A stretch of DNA of 64,000 nt, taken from GCA-2720865 sp047630275 (lineage in GTDB: Bacteria > Bdellovibrionota > Bacteriovoracia > Bacteriovoracales > Bacteriovoracaceae). The translations under genes and the position numbers were made by a program. The DNA is taken from positions 186,001 through 250,000 of the forward strand of contig JBLHVN010000002.1 of assembly GCA_047630275.1 (NCBI GenBank), written 5' to 3'. Below, piece after piece: positions 1 through 6,889 of this stretch (its first letter is position 1; each line of letters begins with the position of its first letter). Under the pieces are notes generated by a model. That model had not been told where the DNA came from. It was given only the letters and a program-made list of their open reading frames with translations, and did not search any database.

Positions 1-2
1 AT

Positions 3-62
3 TCCATGGCCGTCAAGGCTGTGCCTTTAAAAAAGTCTCAAGATTTCTTGATAAAAGCCTGA
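3..62 (+). CDS. 3' end of an upstream gene (partial)
   Basis: An open frame enters from the left edge and stops with TGA at 60-62. Its last residues read MAVKAVPLKKSQDFLIKA. The codons used are ones favoured elsewhere in the window. Too little is left to name it. Since two receiver-domain genes follow, another short signalling protein is possible, but that is a guess. The frame two bases away is also open from the left edge into the next gene, so this call is weak. Confidence 0.3.
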   Translation, partial: SMAVKAVPLKKSQDFLIKA

Positions 63-106
63 GGGAAAGCAAAGGATATAGTTCGATAATGAGACTGGGG
101 GAAAAG

Positions 107-475
107 ATGAACGTACTCATTGTAGATAAAGAAAATCAGATTGCTGAAGCTCTAAAAGAGATGATCCTCCTAACTGAAGGTTATGAAAACGTAGAGATCA
201 CTCATACATTTGAGAGCGCTCTCGGGCTGCTTAAGACAGCTCATTTTGACTTAATCATCACAGAGCTTTCTAAGATTGAACGTGAGGGAGAAGATTACCT
301 CTTAGCATTTCGTAAGCTTAACAAATCAACCCCCTTCTTTGTCTTTTCTACTTTTTTTACAAAGGAAGAAAAGGATCAGTTATTATCAGATGAGCAAACC
401 AAAATCTTCGTAAAGCCAGACTTCAAGTTCATGATGAAGGCCGTTGAAGAACTCCCAAGTAGTTTAAATCATTGA
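107..475 (+). CDS. degenerate receiver-domain protein (Glu at phospho-site)
   Basis: Single-domain CheY-like protein of 122 residues. The ATG at 107 is preferred over the one at 89 because GGGGGAAAAG sits just before it and receivers normally begin MxVLIVD. The beta1 end reads VLIVDKEN (one acidic residue, Asp7, kept; the second is Lys), the phospho-acceptor position is Glu53 in IITEL rather than Asp, and the conserved Lys is present in FVKPDF near residue 103. Known for the family: Asp is phosphorylated by a histidine kinase, and Glu often mimics the active state. It lies 93 bp before a similar receiver with an intact Asp, which suggests duplication and divergence. No output domain is present, so it probably acts by protein-protein contact. 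Confidence 0.8.
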   Translation: MNVLIVDKENQIAEALKEMILLTEGYENVEITHTFESALGLLKTAHFDLIITELSKIEREGEDYLLAFRKLNKSTPFFVFSTFFTKEEKDQLLSDEQTKIFVKPDFKFMMKAVEELPSSLNH

Positions 476-568
476 AGTTATAAATAATTATTATCTACCT
501 CAAGTTTTCTTGAGCTTAGCCTGAGCTTAACTGCAGCTAGCTGCCCGAAAATAAGGAAAGAGGTAAAC

Positions 569-940
569 ATGAAAGTACTTATAGTTGATGATGAAGTTGA
601 AATTGTCTCCCTATTAAAAGAATTCGTTCTTGAAATCTTTGATGAAGTTGAAGTGGCCTACGACGGTATTGAGGCCATGGAAGCCTTTCGAAGCCAAAAG
701 TTTGATCTTATCATCTCTGATCTTAATATGAAGAACTCTGATGGAATTGAATTTCTCTCAGAAGTGCGAAAACTCGACTTACATATTCCTTTTTACATCC
801 TCACTTCCTTTGTTGGCATTGAAGATGAGTCCATCCTAGAGAACTTAAACGTGACAGAGGTCTTTACCAAACCTAGGTTTGATCCCTTGCTTGAGGCCAT
901 CAAAAAGCATCATCCAGAAAATCAGACTGCTTTAGCTTAG
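569..940 (+). CDS. single-domain response regulator (CheY-like)
   Basis: Receiver domain of 123 residues with the complete phosphorylation site: acidic pair Asp7-Asp8 (VDDE), phospho-acceptor Asp51 in LIISDLNM, Thr79 in LTSF and Lys101 in FTKPRF. The start is supported by GGAAAGAGG a few bases upstream. There is no DNA-binding or enzymatic output domain, so it should act as a phosphorylation-dependent partner protein like CheY or Spo0F. The neighbour upstream is a paralogue that has lost the phospho-acceptor. No kinase lies next to it; the only histidine kinase in this window is 54 kb away. Confidence 0.9.
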   Translation: MKVLIVDDEVEIVSLLKEFVLEIFDEVEVAYDGIEAMEAFRSQKFDLIISDLNMKNSDGIEFLSEVRKLDLHIPFYILTSFVGIEDESILENLNVTEVFTKPRFDPLLEAIKKHHPENQTALA

Positions 941-980
941 ATCCCCTTTAGGCCGATTCAAATTCTACCGATGAGAACTT

Positions 981-1508
981 ATGAAAAGCGCTCTAATCCT
1001 ATGCCTATTCATCTGCTTTACTGCCGGCGCTGAAAACTACAAGCGCAAGCTCTACCCCCACTGGGTAGACGAAGATGACGACTGCCAAAACTCCCGCATG
1101 GAAACCCTGATTAAAGAAAACACAGGGGAATTAAAGTTTAAGAAAAACAAGGGCTGCTCCGTCACTTGGGGAAGATGGTATGACCCTTACTCAGGTAAGA
1201 CTTTTACAAAGGCCTCAGACCTCGACATTGATCATATAGTTCCCTTAAAGCATGCTCATCAAACTGGCGCTGATTCTTGGAGCCGTAAAAAGAGACGCGC
1301 CTTTGCCAATGATCCTATGAATCTAATTCCCGTTTCAAAAAGCTTGAACCGCCAAAAAGGCGCTAAAAATCCTACCCGCTGGATGCCTCCCAACAAGAGT
1401 TTTCATTGTGAGTACGTCACCAGATGGAAGGCGGTTAAGAAGAAGTACGGCCTTCGTAGTTCAGGGCGAGAGCTCGCCTCTGTTCAGAAGAATTGTCCTC
1501 AAAAGTAA
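981..1508 (+). CDS. secreted HNH nuclease (DUF1524/GmrSD-C-like)
   Basis: A 175-residue protein with an N-terminal signal peptide (hydrophobic residues 3-16, cleavage likely near AGA). The nuclease core is DIDHIVPLKHAHQTGAD at residues 82-98, with His85 as the expected general base, followed by NDPMNLIPVS (110-119) and SLNRQKGAK (121-129), where Asn123 fits the HNH metal site. WMPP and a late Cys-Glu-Tyr-Val segment match secreted DUF1524-type HNH proteins. It should degrade DNA outside the cytoplasm, which would suit a predator or scavenger. It overlaps no gene, but its TAA stop lies inside a copy of the 3'-end repeat that belongs to the convergent gene. Confidence in nuclease fold is high, in substrate low. 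Confidence 0.85.
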   Translation: MKSALILCLFICFTAGAENYKRKLYPHWVDEDDDCQNSRMETLIKENTGELKFKKNKGCSVTWGRWYDPYSGKTFTKASDLDIDHIVPLKHAHQTGADSWSRKKRRAFANDPMNLIPVSKSLNRQKGAKNPTRWMPPNKSFHCEYVTRWKAVKKKYGLRSSGRELASVQKNCPQK

Positions 1509-1517
1509 CCAGGTACC
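1504..1517 (-). repeat. 3'-end repeat copy (minus orientation, truncated)
   Basis: Reads GGTACCTGGTTACTTTT on the minus strand, matching the core of the dispersed 3'-end repeat. It lies about 20 bases after the stop codon of the minus-strand gene at 1537-3192 and overlaps the stop codon of the plus-strand nuclease gene. A poorer relative (AGCTACCTGGTTTC) lies at 1525-1539. Confidence 0.7.
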
Positions 1518-1536
1518 ACCTATTGAAACCAGGTAG

Positions 1537-3192
1537 CTACTTTATAAGGACCCTTAATTTATTCAAGAACTCCTCTTTATCTTTTCCTTTGATAAAAAAG
1601 CTTCTCTTAGATCCATTAGGGGAAATTTCAAGCTCTATCTCTCGCCCAAGAGACATGCTTCCAAAAGTCATCATTTTATCTATCAAGACAAAGTTACAAC
1701 GGGAGTTTCCTTCACCGTAAATATTATTGAGAATTCCAGAAGACTTTCTTCCTTCTCTTAATTTCTCATTCCCTTTAAGCTTATTATTTAAAGTCGCTAA
1801 GATTGAAACCGTATCGCATAGACCTACAAAATCTGAATCGTCTAGGTGACCAACGCAAGGAGTGCCGGACTCAGAAGGACCATTTCCATATTCAGAACTT
1901 AGGCCTTTATCAAAGAGCCCCTCTTCTTCAAGAAGGAAAAGTTTATCATTGACGCTCATACCATCTTTGCAAATAACATTAGGGTCTGCTCCAACTGACA
2001 AAAGGATCTTTACATTTTCTTGAGCTATCTTAGAGGCCATCTTTTTCATGGACTCTTGCTGCCTTTTTATCACCTCCGGAGAAGAGGGTGCAAAATGATA
2101 AGAAGTATCTTCAGTAAATTCTCTTGCTGTTAAATATTCTTCAGAAGCATCTGCGCCGTCTCCACTAAAAACAGTTGTTCCCGGAAAACCACCACCCATT
2201 CCACCGCCCATTCCACCGCCAAAACCAGAACCAGGAAAGCTTCCCCCTTCAAGGATCGCATTATCAAATTCTCTCATGGACTCTTCTGCTTGCCTCTGTC
2301 CCATTTCAGTATAGTAGAAACTCGGAGCTAGGGTTTGGCATAGTATATTTTCATTAGCAAAACCCGCCTTATGATCAAAATCAACGTGCTCAGCAATCAA
2401 CTCTAAAAGCCCCGGAGTAGGATCTCCTGCCCAAGGATTATTCCTCGTCATAAGTTCGTTATTAAGAAGCATGTTTAAAAAGTCTTGGTCGACTTCTCCT
2501 TTAAGAATCTCTTGAATAAAGTCACGCTTAGAATCAGCATCCTGATGAAACCTCATCATTGAATCCATGAGAATCTTTTGCTTTTGATCTCCAACAAATT
2601 GAACATCCACTTCTCTTAAGAACTCAAGATGATCATCTCCAGCTTGTTCAATTAAATCTTTAAGCTGATAGGCCGAGGACATCTCACTTGGTAGTGGAAT
2701 ATTTGCCTCTGAGAGAGTCCTTTCAAACTCATTAAGAGCGTCTGTAGATTTGTACTCAAAACTGAAGTCAAAACTTCCGCCTTCCATAGACATTTCTCTC
2801 TGGGCCAAACTCAGGGCCACTTGAGAGAAGACCCTATCCCTTAAATCATAATTCTCAGGGCGGTCTAGTTGATACTGACTCAAGAGGACATCAAGCCTTT
2901 CTTTAGAAGTCTCCTTATCCTGTCTTTCACTGCCTCCATAAAAATTAAACCCTAAGGTCATCGCAATAGTAGAGACTGTATCTTCGTTATCTTGGATATT
3001 TCCAGATTCATCAAACATAGTGTTCTGATTCATAAACCCGCCACCATACACTCCCCCCCCATACATTCCAGGGGAGCTTCCGGCGAAACCGCCACCAGAG
3101 GAGGTGCACTCGACACAAAATTCATCATTCGCCGTTAGGTTAGAGAACCCAAGCAGCATAAAGAGAATGGATAAGGTTAAGGAAAATCTCAC
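1537..3192 (-). CDS. secreted Gly-rich protein of unknown function
   Basis: A 551-residue protein with a GTG start and a signal peptide (MRFSLTLSILFMLLGFSNLTA). After it comes a Cys-containing stretch and a Gly/Ser/Tyr/Met-rich region (about residues 30-55), with a second Gly-rich segment (GSGFGGGMGGGMGGG, about 318-335). Around residues 393-415 the sequence ILLSVGADPNVICKDGMS resembles an ankyrin repeat, but only one such unit is visible. Much of the rest looks helical and charged. I do not recognise the family. It is convergent with the secreted HNH nuclease upstream. Its terminator region contains a copy of the 3'-end repeat. Confidence 0.75.
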   Translation of the reverse strand: MRFSLTLSILFMLLGFSNLTANDEFCVECTSSGGGFAGSSPGMYGGGVYGGGFMNQNTMFDESGNIQDNEDTVSTIAMTLGFNFYGGSERQDKETSKERLDVLLSQYQLDRPENYDLRDRVFSQVALSLAQREMSMEGGSFDFSFEYKSTDALNEFERTLSEANIPLPSEMSSAYQLKDLIEQAGDDHLEFLREVDVQFVGDQKQKILMDSMMRFHQDADSKRDFIQEILKGEVDQDFLNMLLNNELMTRNNPWAGDPTPGLLELIAEHVDFDHKAGFANENILCQTLAPSFYYTEMGQRQAEESMREFDNAILEGGSFPGSGFGGGMGGGMGGGFPGTTVFSGDGADASEEYLTAREFTEDTSYHFAPSSPEVIKRQQESMKKMASKIAQENVKILLSVGADPNVICKDGMSVNDKLFLLEEEGLFDKGLSSEYGNGPSESGTPCVGHLDDSDFVGLCDTVSILATLNNKLKGNEKLREGRKSSGILNNIYGEGNSRCNFVLIDKMMTFGSMSLGREIELEISPNGSKRSFFIKGKDKEEFLNKLRVLIK

Positions 3193-3378
3193 CTAAACTC
3201 ATCGGTTTTTTTGGCTTTTTTTAAAGGCTTAAAAGGCCCTTTAAGAGCTCTGAGTGGGGGCCATAGGATTACTTTATCCAAAAAAGTACTAAAGTTTTTC
3301 CGTTTTTAACCGAGTAGATAGGTCGGAGGCATTCTCCCAAAAACCAAGGACATACGACTGAATCTTCATGAATTCCTA

Positions 3379-4623
3379 ATGGATACATTCTACTTTCTTA
3401 TAGCGACTCTGGCCCTTGTGCCCCTGTTTAAGCGCTTAGAATTAGGATCTATGCTTGGCTATATTGTGGCAGGAATTCTAATAGGGCCTATGTGCTTAGG
3501 ACTGATTGATAGTTCAAAAAGCATTGTTCAGCTCGCCGAGCTTGGTATCACCCTACTTCTTTTTATTGTGGGTCTTGAATTAAGCCCCGCTAGATTAAAG
3601 CAACTGCGAAAAAATATTATCTTAGAGGGTGGCCTTCAGGTGACCTTGACCACGCTGGTGTTCTTTTTTATTGGAACGACTTTAGGATTAAGCTATCAAG
3701 CCGCCTTTTTGATCGGCGCCGCTTTATCACTTTCATCAACGGCCTTTGCTCTGTCGCATATGACAGAGACTTCTCAGTTAACTCTAAGCCACGGGCAAAC
3801 ATCACTGAGTGTTCTTTTATTTCAAGATCTTCTCATCGTTCCCCTCATGGCGGTTGTTCCCTTACTCGCGACTGATCCAAGTTCTCAGCAGGCCATGAGC
3901 CTCTCAAGTGTGGCCTTTAAATTTGGGCTCTTTTGCAGCCTCATTCTTCTTTGCTTCTTTGTTTTAAAGCCGGCCATTTCCTTTATTAAGAAAACACAAG
4001 ATCCTGAGATCTCTCTCGCCGCCTTTTTATTCTTAATGATTGGTATGGCCATTGGAATGGAGAAGATTGGTCTCTCTATGCCTATGGGCTCATTTATAAC
4101 GGGAGCCTTCCTCGCTAACACTGAGATTAAAACAAGCATCAAAAGCTTAACTCTCCCCTTCAAAGGAATTCTCATGGGTCTGTTTTTCATGACCTTAGGG
4201 ATTAATTTTGATTTTAATTTTATAAGCGAGAACCTACAGCAAGTGGCGCTTTTATCAATTGGAATCATCTTAACAAAATCGATCATCCTCATCGGTATCG
4301 GGCGAGTTAGAAATGGAAACTTTAAGACCGGCATCAAGGTAAGTCTTTTGATTTCTCAGGCTGGTGAATTTGGAGTTGTCTTAATGGGAAGCGCTCTTCA
4401 TTTTAATATAATTGATACCCCTGTTAATAAACTTGTTTCAACGAGTATTCTTGTCACCATGATCGCGGCGCCCTTTCTGGTTAAGATGACTAGCTTGATT
4501 AGAAACTCTGTAAAAACTGAAGAGGTTGTTCCTGAAGAGACTCCTGAGGTTGAAGAAACTCCTAATACATCTAATGTTGTTCCGCTAAAACTTAAACCTG
4601 TCGATAAGAAGAAAGCTGCTTAG
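3379..4623 (+). CDS. CPA2 family cation:proton antiporter, no RCK domain
   Basis: A 414-residue multi-pass membrane protein of the KefB/KefC (CPA2) family. Visible family motifs are LGYIVAGILIGP, LAELGITLLLFIVGLELSP, SLSSTAFALSHM and SVLLFQDLLIVPLMAVVPLL, the last resembling the conserved segment of KefC. Members exchange K+ or Na+ for protons in the inner membrane. KefB/C proteins usually run to about 600 residues with a C-terminal NAD-binding TrkA-N (RCK) domain. Here the membrane part is followed only by a Glu/Pro-rich and then Lys-rich tail (about residues 375-414). Regulation by an RCK protein in trans is possible but not shown. There is no strong Shine-Dalgarno before the ATG. Confidence 0.85.
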   Translation: MDTFYFLIATLALVPLFKRLELGSMLGYIVAGILIGPMCLGLIDSSKSIVQLAELGITLLLFIVGLELSPARLKQLRKNIILEGGLQVTLTTLVFFFIGTTLGLSYQAAFLIGAALSLSSTAFALSHMTETSQLTLSHGQTSLSVLLFQDLLIVPLMAVVPLLATDPSSQQAMSLSSVAFKFGLFCSLILLCFFVLKPAISFIKKTQDPEISLAAFLFLMIGMAIGMEKIGLSMPMGSFITGAFLANTEIKTSIKSLTLPFKGILMGLFFMTLGINFDFNFISENLQQVALLSIGIILTKSIILIGIGRVRNGNFKTGIKVSLLISQAGEFGVVLMGSALHFNIIDTPVNKLVSTSILVTMIAAPFLVKMTSLIRNSVKTEEVVPEETPEVEETPNTSNVVPLKLKPVDKKKAA

Positions 4624-4634
4624 GTACCTGCTTA

Positions 4635-4650
4635 GGTACCTGGTCACTTG
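4635..4650 (+). repeat. 3'-end repeat copy
   Basis: GGTACCTGGTCACTTG followed by CTAAAATGAAA, 11 bases after the antiporter stop codon and in the same orientation as that gene. Extra GGTACC hexamers flank it at 4623-4628 and 4662-4667. Confidence 0.8.
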
Positions 4651-4791
4651 CTAAAATGAAATGGTACCTATTCCTAGCCTCTTTTATATAACCTCTAGTT
4701 AAAATCTAAAGTCCTAAGTTTTATCATCCCTCTCCTTCCTCTCTCTAAACTACCTAAATCATTGCTTTACACGCAGTTAAAGAAAACTTCT

Positions 4792-4807
4792 TCAAAACAT
4801 GTTTTGA
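4792..4807. promoter_or_regulatory. 16-bp perfect palindrome, candidate operator
   Basis: TCAAAACATGTTTTGA is a perfect 16-bp palindrome about 85 bases before the small secreted protein gene at 4890. A TATAAC hexamer at 4833-4838 could be the -10 box. The symmetry and place fit a dimeric repressor site, but no regulator is identified. Confidence 0.35.
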
Positions 4808-4889
4808 TAAAGAAAAAAGATTTCTGCTGCCCTATAACTTGGTCATCGAAACAAAGGGCACTAATGCTCACTAACTTTTTGGAGTTTAT

Positions 4890-5216
4890 ATGAAAAAACT
4901 AATTGCTTTAACTGCTGCACTACTTTCACTTTCAACTTTCGCTGGTGGATATGACAAAACTGAAATCGTATGGGTTAAAAATGCTCCTACAGCTCAGGCC
5001 GCTTACGGACAGGCCATGGAAATGGTTGAAGAAATCAACGGAGACAGATGGGGAAGAACTCGTTTTTCTTATCTAAGTCAATGTAACCCTACTGCAGGGG
5101 ATTTTGATGATAGTAATACTTTCAGAAGAAAGGCTCATACTTCAACAAGCCGAGTAACATTCAACCACGTATCTGGTCTTTACGGATCTACTGTTGTTGT
5201 TCGCTGCGAAGACTAA
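4890..5216 (+). CDS. small secreted protein, unknown function
   Basis: A 108-residue protein with a clear signal peptide (MKKLIALTAALLSLSTFA, cleavage after AFA or AGG). The mature part is about 88 residues, with two Cys (in SQCNP and VVRCED) that could form a disulfide, and many Thr/Ser/Arg. TTTTTGGAG precedes the ATG with good spacing. It is a monocistronic unit: a palindrome and possible promoter upstream, a strong terminator directly downstream. The highly regular codon use suggests good expression. I do not recognise the family. Confidence 0.75.
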   Translation: MKKLIALTAALLSLSTFAGGYDKTEIVWVKNAPTAQAAYGQAMEMVEEINGDRWGRTRFSYLSQCNPTAGDFDDSNTFRRKAHTSTSRVTFNHVSGLYGSTVVVRCED

Positions 5217-5240
5217 GAATTAAATTATCTCTCCTTTATT

Positions 5241-5264
5241 AAGGGCGCCTCGGCGCCCTTTTTT
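5241..5264. terminator. bidirectional rho-independent terminator
   Basis: Stem AAGGGCGC/GCGCCCTT with a 4-base loop, followed by TTTT on the plus strand. On the minus strand the A-rich tail of the adjoining 3'-end repeat gives a T tract before the stem rather than after, so it serves the plus-strand gene best, and may also end the minus-strand transcript of 5295-6347. Confidence 0.85.
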
Positions 5265-5272
5265 CGTTTTCG

Positions 5273-5288
5273 CAAGTAACCAGGTACC
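5273..5288 (-). repeat. 3'-end repeat copy (minus orientation)
   Basis: On the minus strand GGTACCTGGTTACTTG followed by CGAAAACGAAAAAAGG, starting 6 bases after the stop codon of the gene at 5295-6347 and running straight into the stem of the terminator at 5241-5264. Confidence 0.85.
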
Positions 5289-5294
5289 TATTAT

Positions 5295-6347
5295 CTAAAA
5301 TAAGTCTTCACACTTTTTATTTTCTAGGTCTACAACAATGCTCTTCTCGGCTGAGTGACATTCTGACTCTCCTACTTTAGCGCAGAGACCAACTTTAGAA
5401 CTTCTAAAAATATGCTCTTGCGACGCAGAGAAGTCAGCAGGAAGATTCATTTTCAACTGTTGTTTCATCAGCGCTGCAACCTCTTTTTTACACTTTTTAT
5501 GAAGGTAATAAAGGGAAATGGCGCCCGTAAGATTTTCATTACTCGCTATAACATTTCCAGGAATGATATCTTTTCTAGCAAACCAGCCTTTGTCGCGAAT
5601 ATATATTAAATCGTCAGTATATATGAATATTTTTTTATCCTTATTATATTCTTGAATTCCAAGAAAGTTTATTTTCTTTGAAGAGGGCGAGCTTCCTGTG
5701 CTGAGAGGGAAATGATCTTGACCCACAAGAGTGCCTTCTCTTAATTTTAGAACAGTCAGCTTTTTCTTATTTGTGTACCACTGGTAGCTCTCCTTAACTT
5801 TTTTATATTTTTTGATGGTTTCTTCAATATTATCTAAAGAAGGAGATAACATCTTTTCTAATTCACTTTCCTTAGCCACTTCAAATTTACAGTTTTTATC
5901 AATCTCTCTGCACATTTCTAAAGCACTCTTTTTATTCTTTTTTGGAAGTGAAATAAGAACGACACCGCCACTAATCTCCTCCTTAATATTGGCAAAAAGT
6001 ATCATCTCTCCTTTGAGAACTAATGCCATTTTCTTTCCTATATTCTCTTTAGTCATCTTTCCAAAAAGGCACGAGGTGTCGTTATCCATTTTCAAGTTAA
6101 GAGAGAGCCTCTTTGAGGAATCTTGAGTGATTTTCAAACTAGAAACGCCTATGTAGAGCTTAGAACTTTCAAGGAGAGGTTGAGCAACTCCTTCTTGATC
6201 TCTTATAACCAGGCACTTTTTTGATTTCTCTGGGCAACTTATATAACTAGTTAGACTCAAATCAGACTTCTTAAGCTTAGGAGCACATTCTTTAGAGAAG
6301 GTAACATTCCCATAACTAAGCAATACGACTAATAGTAATAGTTTCAT
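5295..6347 (-). CDS. secreted protein with a SecD P1-head-like segment
   Basis: A 350-residue protein with a signal peptide (MKLLLLVVLLSYGNVTFS) and AAGGACTTAA before the ATG. Residues about 97-133 (TKENIGKKMALVLKGEMILFA, then NIKEEISGGVVLIS) resemble the P1 head of the SecD translocase, in which N-x-GK-x-A-x-V-x-x-G and I-x-x-x-I-x-G-G are typical. Some secreted proteins carry this head as an isolated domain. The rest, with a basic central region and about nine Cys, is unrecognised. The transcript likely ends at the terminator at 5241-5264. The match is by eye and moderate. Confidence 0.6.
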   Translation of the reverse strand: MKLLLLVVLLSYGNVTFSKECAPKLKKSDLSLTSYISCPEKSKKCLVIRDQEGVAQPLLESSKLYIGVSSLKITQDSSKRLSLNLKMDNDTSCLFGKMTKENIGKKMALVLKGEMILFANIKEEISGGVVLISLPKKNKKSALEMCREIDKNCKFEVAKESELEKMLSPSLDNIEETIKKYKKVKESYQWYTNKKKLTVLKLREGTLVGQDHFPLSTGSSPSSKKINFLGIQEYNKDKKIFIYTDDLIYIRDKGWFARKDIIPGNVIASNENLTGAISLYYLHKKCKKEVAALMKQQLKMNLPADFSASQEHIFRSSKVGLCAKVGESECHSAEKSIVVDLENKKCEDLF

Positions 6348-6484
6348 TTAAGTCCTTTAATTCAATTTCATAATGTTGTACTTCTTTATATCACAAGAAT
6401 AAAAACTTAAATAATATCGATTTCAGTCAGGTATATTCTACTAATAGGTACCTCTTAAAGGTCGCAATTTGCGACCTTAGTAAA

Positions 6485-6508
6485 GGGGCCAGACGTTAAT
6501 CTGACCCC
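6485..6508 (-). terminator. terminator-like hairpin of the first toxin-like mRNA
   Basis: On the minus strand GGGGTCAGA-TTAACG-TCTGGCCCC (one G-U pair) then TTT, seven bases after the stop codon of the 28-residue peptide gene. A perfect hairpin, AAGGTCGCAA with its complement around a single base, follows at 6458-6478. Confidence 0.6.
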
Positions 6509-6514
6509 AGTAAC

Positions 6515-6601
6515 CTAAGTTGCAAGCAACTTTGCTAATAACATGAACAGCCTAACGATCAAGATTATTAGCTCGGTTAATAATAAAGTACGTTCATCCA
6601 T
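6515..6601 (-). CDS. 28-residue hydrophobic peptide, candidate type I toxin (copy 1)
   Basis: A short gene encoding a 28-residue peptide, beginning MDERTLLLTE and ending in AKLLAT, with a single hydrophobic helix (about residues 11-23) carrying a central Arg17 and followed by Lys24. CAAAGGA, 7 bases before the ATG, is a Shine-Dalgarno sequence, but it pairs perfectly with UCCUUUG upstream (hairpin at 6608-6644), so translation should be restrained. A paralogous peptide lies at 26363-26449: ungapped, 9 of 28 residues are identical (Met1, Glu3, Glu10, Leu14, Ile15, Arg17, Leu18, Leu22, Lys24). The plus-strand RNA at 6719-6788 can pair with codons 4-10. Known type I toxins (Ldr, Fst, Ibs, ZorO) are similarly short membrane peptides, but I do not recognise this as one of them. 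Confidence 0.7.
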   Translation of the reverse strand: MDERTLLLTELIILIVRLFMLLAKLLAT

Positions 6602-6607
6602 GAACTA

Positions 6608-6644
6608 TCCTTTGCTAAAGGCGGCCTTTATTGGCTTCAAAGGA
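6608..6644 (-). promoter_or_regulatory. hairpin sequestering the toxin-like ribosome site (copy 1)
   Basis: In the minus-strand mRNA UCCUUUG (6644-6638) pairs with CAAAGGA (6614-6608), the Shine-Dalgarno sequence of the 28-residue peptide. An inner stem AAAGG/CCUUU extends it. The start codon itself lies in a small loop closed by GUUC/GAAC. The second locus has the same design with different bases, which argues for a conserved function. Confidence 0.6.
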
Positions 6645-6703
6645 AGAACTCCCGCACTTTAAACTGTTGATATTTTTGGATTTGCTATTTCTACTTCCAT
6701 TCG

Positions 6704-6712
6704 TGTTATACT
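6704..6712 (+). promoter_or_regulatory. extended -10 promoter of antisense RNA 1
   Basis: TGTTATACT is an extended -10 element (TGn then TATACT). A weak -35, TTGCTA, lies at 6682-6687 with a 19-base spacer. Transcription would begin near 6719. The second locus has TGTTATTCT at the equivalent place. Confidence 0.6.
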
Positions 6713-6718
6713 TTTACC

Positions 6719-6788
6719 GAAGCCCCAGTGCCTAAGGGCGGTTAGTAATAAAGTACGATAAAACCTCACTTTCAAGTGGGGTTTTTTT
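6719..6788 (+). ncRNA. candidate antitoxin RNA 1 (about 70 nt)
   Basis: A short transcription unit set by the promoter at 6704-6712 and the terminator hairpin CCTCACTT-TC-AAGTGGGG followed by seven T. It has two patches matching the plus strand over the peptide gene, so the RNA is complementary to the peptide mRNA. Positions 6739-6757 match 6574-6592 at 18 of 19 bases, the one difference giving a G-U pair (codons 4-10). Positions 6723-6736 match 6505-6519 imperfectly (at the peptide stop codon and terminator). It is transcribed divergently from the peptide, so pairing is between separate transcripts, as in ZorO/OrzO-type systems. No reading frame is evident in it. Confidence 0.6.
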
Positions 6789-6871
6789 ATGTCCATTTTT
6801 GTAGATTAATTCATTCGTCTGAACAACAGACTCTAAAGAGTTTCATTAGAGTATTTCGTTTTTCGCTTTAG

Positions 6872-6887
6872 CAAGTAACCAGGTACC
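6872..6887 (-). repeat. 3'-end repeat copy (minus orientation)
   Basis: On the minus strand GGTACCTGGTTACTTG then CTAAAGCGAAAAACG, two bases after the stop codon of the large lipoprotein gene at 6890-9511. Confidence 0.85.
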
Positions 6888-6889
6888 TT

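Noticed and set aside
1493..1720. A 75-codon plus-strand frame after the HNH nuclease
   Set aside because: It lies antisense to the 551-residue exported protein and starts inside the 3'-end repeat.
3885..4337. A 150-codon minus-strand frame inside the antiporter gene
   Set aside because: Antisense shadow of hydrophobic codons in a clear membrane protein gene.
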